A stretch of DNA of 43,496 nucleotides from a bacterium (lineage in GTDB: Bacteria; Patescibacteriota; Minisyncoccia; Minisyncoccales; Minisyncoccaceae), in assembly GCA_023228085.1 (NCBI GenBank), contig JALOBW010000006.1, forward strand, positions 1 through 43,496, read 5' to 3'. This document shows, in pieces, positions 41,951 through 43,496 of the stretch (its first letter is position 1; each line of letters begins with the position of its first letter). The notes beneath the pieces were generated by a model. That model was not told the DNA's origin, did not search any database, and saw nothing but the letters and a program-made list of their open reading frames with translations. Made by a program: the position numbers and the translations under genes.

Positions 41951-42241
41951 TTAAAAATAAATTAATTCTTCTGGCATTCCGCCTTCTATCATTCTTTCTC
42001 TAATAGCTTGACGTGCCTCCGGGCTTATTATTTTTGACAATAATCTTTGATTACTTATGTCAAACATTGCGACTATATACATTAAATTATCTTGCACGTT
42101 TTTAATATCTTTAATTCTATCTATTTTTTCTTTTGAATAAGGAGTTCCATCTTCATAAGTTTTCCAAATCTCAATTGCTTTTTGTTTTACTTCATTAAAA
42201 ATTTCTTCTGTTGGTGGTGTGTAATATAATTCTGTTGTCAT
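41951..42241 (-). CDS. Conserved hypothetical early protein
   Basis: This 96-residue, helical protein begins TELYYTPPTEEIFNEVKQKA and has RIKDIKNVQDNLMYIVAMFD (about 42-61) and EARQAIRERMIEGG. The pattern looks conserved, as found in small early phage proteins, but no function is known to me. It precedes the hairpin and initiator gene. Confidence 0.55.
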   Translation of the reverse strand: MTTELYYTPPTEEIFNEVKQKAIEIWKTYEDGTPYSKEKIDRIKDIKNVQDNLMYIVAMFDISNQRLLSKIISPEARQAIRERMIEGGMPEELIYF

Positions 42242-42259
42242 AAAATTAAAAATTATTAT

Positions 42260-42424
42260 TTAATGTAAAATTCCCCCAAGATTATTAAAATCTTCTTCGT
42301 CTCGATCATTCTCGCAGTCGGGACACAAAATTTCTCCGTTTTCATTTTCAAGTTCCTTTAAATTAATATCATTTGGAACGGCCATTGGCCTTTTACATTG
42401 ATCGCATAAAATATTTATTGCCAT
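42260..42424 (-). CDS. Small zinc-ribbon protein
   Basis: Starting at the Met at 42424, eight bases after the preceding gene ends, the protein has 54 residues; an upstream Met would overlap that gene by 20 bases. CDQC and CPDC, separated by 27 residues, make one zinc ribbon. The rest is acidic (ENDRDEEDFNNLGG). Possibly a small regulator; function unknown. Confidence 0.55.
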   Translation of the reverse strand: MAINILCDQCKRPMAVPNDINLKELENENGEILCPDCENDRDEEDFNNLGGILH

Positions 42425-42431
42425 AAAATTA

Positions 42432-42647
42432 TTAATTATCAAATTTCTCAAAAGTTAATTTCCAATAACCTCTTTTATTTTCACCAATCAACTCTCCCTC
42501 TCTAAATCCTTCTTTAATTAATTCGGATATGTGTTCTTCGTCTTGAAATGTTAATTCGTCATCGACCTCTTTGTTTAATTCAATAATTTCTCTTGCTTGT
42601 TCTCCTTTTTCATTTTTTTGTTTTGCTAACTTTTCTAATGTTTCCAT
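42432..42647 (-). CDS. Hypothetical early protein
   Basis: This 71-residue, acidic protein has a helical N-terminal half and EEHISELIKEGFREGELIGE followed by RGYWKLTFE, which resembles a small winged-helix-like end. It is the first gene after the attenuator-like terminator, so its expression should depend on read-through or an unseen promoter. Confidence 0.5.
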   Translation of the reverse strand: METLEKLAKQKNEKGEQAREIIELNKEVDDELTFQDEEHISELIKEGFREGELIGENKRGYWKLTFEKFDN

Positions 42648-42674
42648 ACAAAACTTTTTTAAATTAATTAAAAT

Positions 42675-42706
42675 AAAAAAACCGTACGGCGACTAATCCG
42701 TCGGTT
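42675..42706 (-). terminator. Intrinsic terminator / attenuator after the HTH gene
   Basis: On the minus strand AACCGACGG (42698-42706) pairs with the bulged arm 42680-42689. The stem has 9 bp with one bulged A, an 8-base loop and a TTTTTT tract (42675-42680). It lies between the first early gene and the rest of the early operon. No consensus promoter follows it, so passage through it must be controlled or leaky. Confidence 0.85.
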
Positions 42707-42743
42707 CTTTGTTGATTAAATTTATGTCCATACATTTTTGCAT
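42693..42743 (-). CDS. Possible 16-residue leader peptide
   Basis: ATG at 42741-42743 opens a frame MQKCMDINLINKEPTD whose stop codon (42693-42695) lies in the loop of the terminator hairpin. A ribosome reaching the stop would cover the hairpin and allow read-through. The start codon lies in a small hairpin (GCATA 42740-42744 with TATGC 42752-42756). No Shine-Dalgarno is present. Coding status is inference from position. Confidence 0.4.
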   Translation of the reverse strand: MQKCMDINLINKEPTD

Positions 42744-42774
42744 AATTAAACTATGCCACTTATATTTTTTAATG

Positions 42775-42966
42775 CTATCCTTTACCTGTGGATAACTTAT
42801 GTGAGGGGGAAGTACCCCTTATTTTTTTAAGTTCTCGATAATAAATTTCTTTTGTCCGCGATTCGCTTAAATTGAAAATGCGCGCCAAGTTTTTAAACGT
42901 GGTTTTCTTCTTCATTTCTACGAGATTTTTATTTCTTGAAATTTTTATTTTTGATCCTATTGCCAT
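42775..42966 (-). CDS. Small HTH DNA-binding protein (sigma region 4-like), first early gene
   Basis: This is a 63-residue basic protein. Residues 24-50 (TFKNLARIFNLSESRTKEIY then YRELKKI) match the helix-turn-helix of sigma70 region 4, in which the second helix reads the -35 box. No other sigma regions are present, so it is probably a transcription regulator. A consensus promoter places the transcript start at the ATG, giving a leaderless mRNA. The C-terminus KLSTGKG is encoded over a perfect DnaA box. A terminator follows 69 bases downstream, so this gene may be expressed alone and first. Confidence 0.7.
   Translation of the reverse strand: MAIGSKIKISRNKNLVEMKKKTTFKNLARIFNLSESRTKEIYYRELKKIRGTSPSHKLSTGKG
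42787..42795 (-). promoter_or_regulatory. DnaA box (perfect consensus) in the HTH gene
   Basis: The minus strand reads TTATCCACA, the exact DnaA box consensus. It lies in the last codons of the HTH gene. With the site at 30315-30323 it is one of two perfect boxes seen. Confidence 0.4.
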
Positions 42967-42972
42967 AATCCA

Positions 42973-43000
42973 ATTATATAAAAATATGAAATATTGTCAA
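42973..43000 (-). promoter_or_regulatory. Consensus sigma70 promoter of the early region
   Basis: Right copy of the promoter: -35 TTGACA at 42995-43000, -10 TATAAT at 42973-42978, 16-bp spacer. The ATG of the HTH gene begins seven bases after the -10 box. It is the only perfect sigma70 promoter noticed in the genome. Confidence 0.88.
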
Positions 43001-43012
43001 GGGGGTATAAAT

Positions 43013-43050
43013 AAAAGAGAGGTAGTCTCTTATTTCTACGTCTCTCTTTT
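43013..43050 (-). terminator. Late-operon terminator hairpin (right copy)
   Basis: Same 9-bp plus 4-bp stem as at 113-150. The base changes here (43027, 43029, 43040) lie in the loop and bulge. It separates the lysis genes from the early promoter. Confidence 0.75.
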
Positions 43051-43061
43051 ATTTTTTTAAT

Positions 43062-43241
43062 TTAAGGTAATCTTAATCCGTATTTATGTTTTAAGAAATC
43101 ACAAATTATCGTTAGGATTCCACCAACGGTTAATTGAGCGATCCAAGGAAAGTTTTGAATAAAACAACTAACTAAAACTGGTAATCCAAACAATACGAAG
43201 TACTTGATACCTTTGAGTAAAGTGATTTTAAATGAATACAT
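43062..43241 (-). CDS. Holin-like small membrane protein (right copy)
   Basis: Encodes the same 59 residues as the left copy in spite of six base differences (for example 43113, 43115, 43128, 43140, 43152 and 43212), all silent. This is good evidence for a real protein. See 162-341 for description. Confidence 0.65.
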   Translation of the reverse strand: MYSFKITLLKGIKYFVLFGLPVLVSCFIQNFPWIAQLTVGGILTIICDFLKHKYGLRLP

Positions 43242-43260
43242 AATTTAAAAATTAAATTAA

Positions 43261-43496
43261 TTATATCTTGAAGACCTTTTTACAACTTGGACAAGTAATA
43301 AATTTAACATTAACTAATTTTTCAATATTAACTAATCCCGGACAAGTTTTTCCGCCATTAATCCATCGGTGAGGTATAATTTTAGTAAGATTTTTTTCTA
43401 TTTTATTTCTTTGGCAAATATCTTCAATTAATTCTTGTCCGGCGTAGTACTGTTCAGCGGTAATATCTTTATCTCCAAATCCTTCAAAAGCCAAAC
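43261..43496 (-). CDS. Endolysin amidase, C-terminal part (cut by window end)
   Basis: Second copy of the amidase, present only for its last ~78 residues because the window ends inside it. It keeps His136, Cys145 and the CPSC tail. One residue differs (Lys for Arg153). It is not a pseudogene. Confidence 0.9.
   Translation of the reverse strand, partial: LAFEGFGDKDITAEQYYAGQELIEDICQRNKIEKNLTKIIPHRWINGGKTCPGLVNIEKLVNVKFITCPSCKKVFKI

Larger units (their letters stand above)
42901..43496. repeat. Right copy of terminal redundancy
   Basis: Repeats bases 1-596 with 14 single-base differences. All 14 are transitions. In the two genes covered, all changes but one are silent; the exception replaces Arg153 by Lys in the amidase. 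The first 126 and last 127 bases are identical between copies. Confidence 0.95.

Noticed and set aside
42775..42966. Phage-encoded sigma factor
   Set aside because: The protein is only 63 residues and has a region-4-like helix-turn-helix but no region 2, so it cannot replace sigma; it is called a small regulator.
1..43496. CRISPR array
   Set aside because: No series of spaced direct repeats was seen; the only tandem repeat is the 15-bp unit inside the initiator gene.
1..43496. Complete DGR cassette
   Set aside because: No reverse transcriptase with a YxDD-type motif, no accessory protein and no second copy of the variable region was found, so only an orphan target is claimed.

Overview
The window is one complete genome of a tailed bacteriophage plus a wrap-around. 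Bases 1-596 recur at 42901-43496, so the unit is 42,900 bp and the sequence opens as a circular or circularly permuted molecule. The DNA is AT-rich (roughly one third G+C by eye) and every convincing gene lies on the minus strand, so transcription runs from high to low coordinates. The virion module holds terminase, portal, scaffold, decoration and major capsid proteins, an adaptor and a beta-propeller-like tail nozzle, a fibre and a 1717-residue internal protein. No tape measure or major tail-tube protein is seen, which points to a short-tailed (podovirus-like) phage. No integrase, repressor, DNA polymerase, reverse transcriptase or canonical tRNA was found, so a lytic lifestyle leaning on host replication is likely. 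Most start codons are preceded by A/T-only leaders without a Shine-Dalgarno motif. Together with a target protein of the diversity-generating-retroelement (DGR) type, this hints at a host such as Patescibacteria/CPR. The host assignment is inference only.

Layout in transcription order. (1) Early start: a consensus sigma70 promoter (42973-43000) fires at the start codon of a 63-residue HTH protein. This is followed by a short leader ORF that runs into an intrinsic terminator (42675-42706), which looks like an attenuator. (2) Replication, recombination and modification, 42.6-37.3 kb: small proteins, a replisome-organiser-like initiator with internal 15-bp repeats, a DNA methyltransferase, a Rad52-like annealing protein and a RecB-type nuclease. 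(3) Accessory region, 37.3-30.3 kb: many small unknown proteins, a DGR-type variable protein, YopX, a membrane/envelope cluster (transglutaminase-like and lysozyme-like proteins) and an SF2 helicase. (4) 30.3-30.1 kb: a structured non-coding RNA ending in a strong terminator. (5) NinG-like nuclease, ParB-methyltransferase fusion with a G10 tract, zinc ribbon. (6) Packaging and head, 27.9-19.6 kb: small terminase, peptide deformylase, large terminase, portal, three small proteins, a pseudoknotted intergenic RNA, scaffold, decoration, major capsid. (7) Tail and virion proteins, 19.5-0.9 kb. (8) Lysis: amidase and holin, then a terminator directly upstream of the early promoter, closing the circle.

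The most unusual elements are an orphan DGR variable region (35941-36066), a pseudoknotted RNA in front of the scaffold gene (21851-21956), a candidate ncRNA with tRNA-like parts in permuted order (30166-30285), a leader-peptide attenuator behind a leaderless promoter, and a homopolymer tract in a methyltransferase. The two copies of the terminal repeat differ at 14 sites, all transitions and nearly all silent, which reveals natural population variation.
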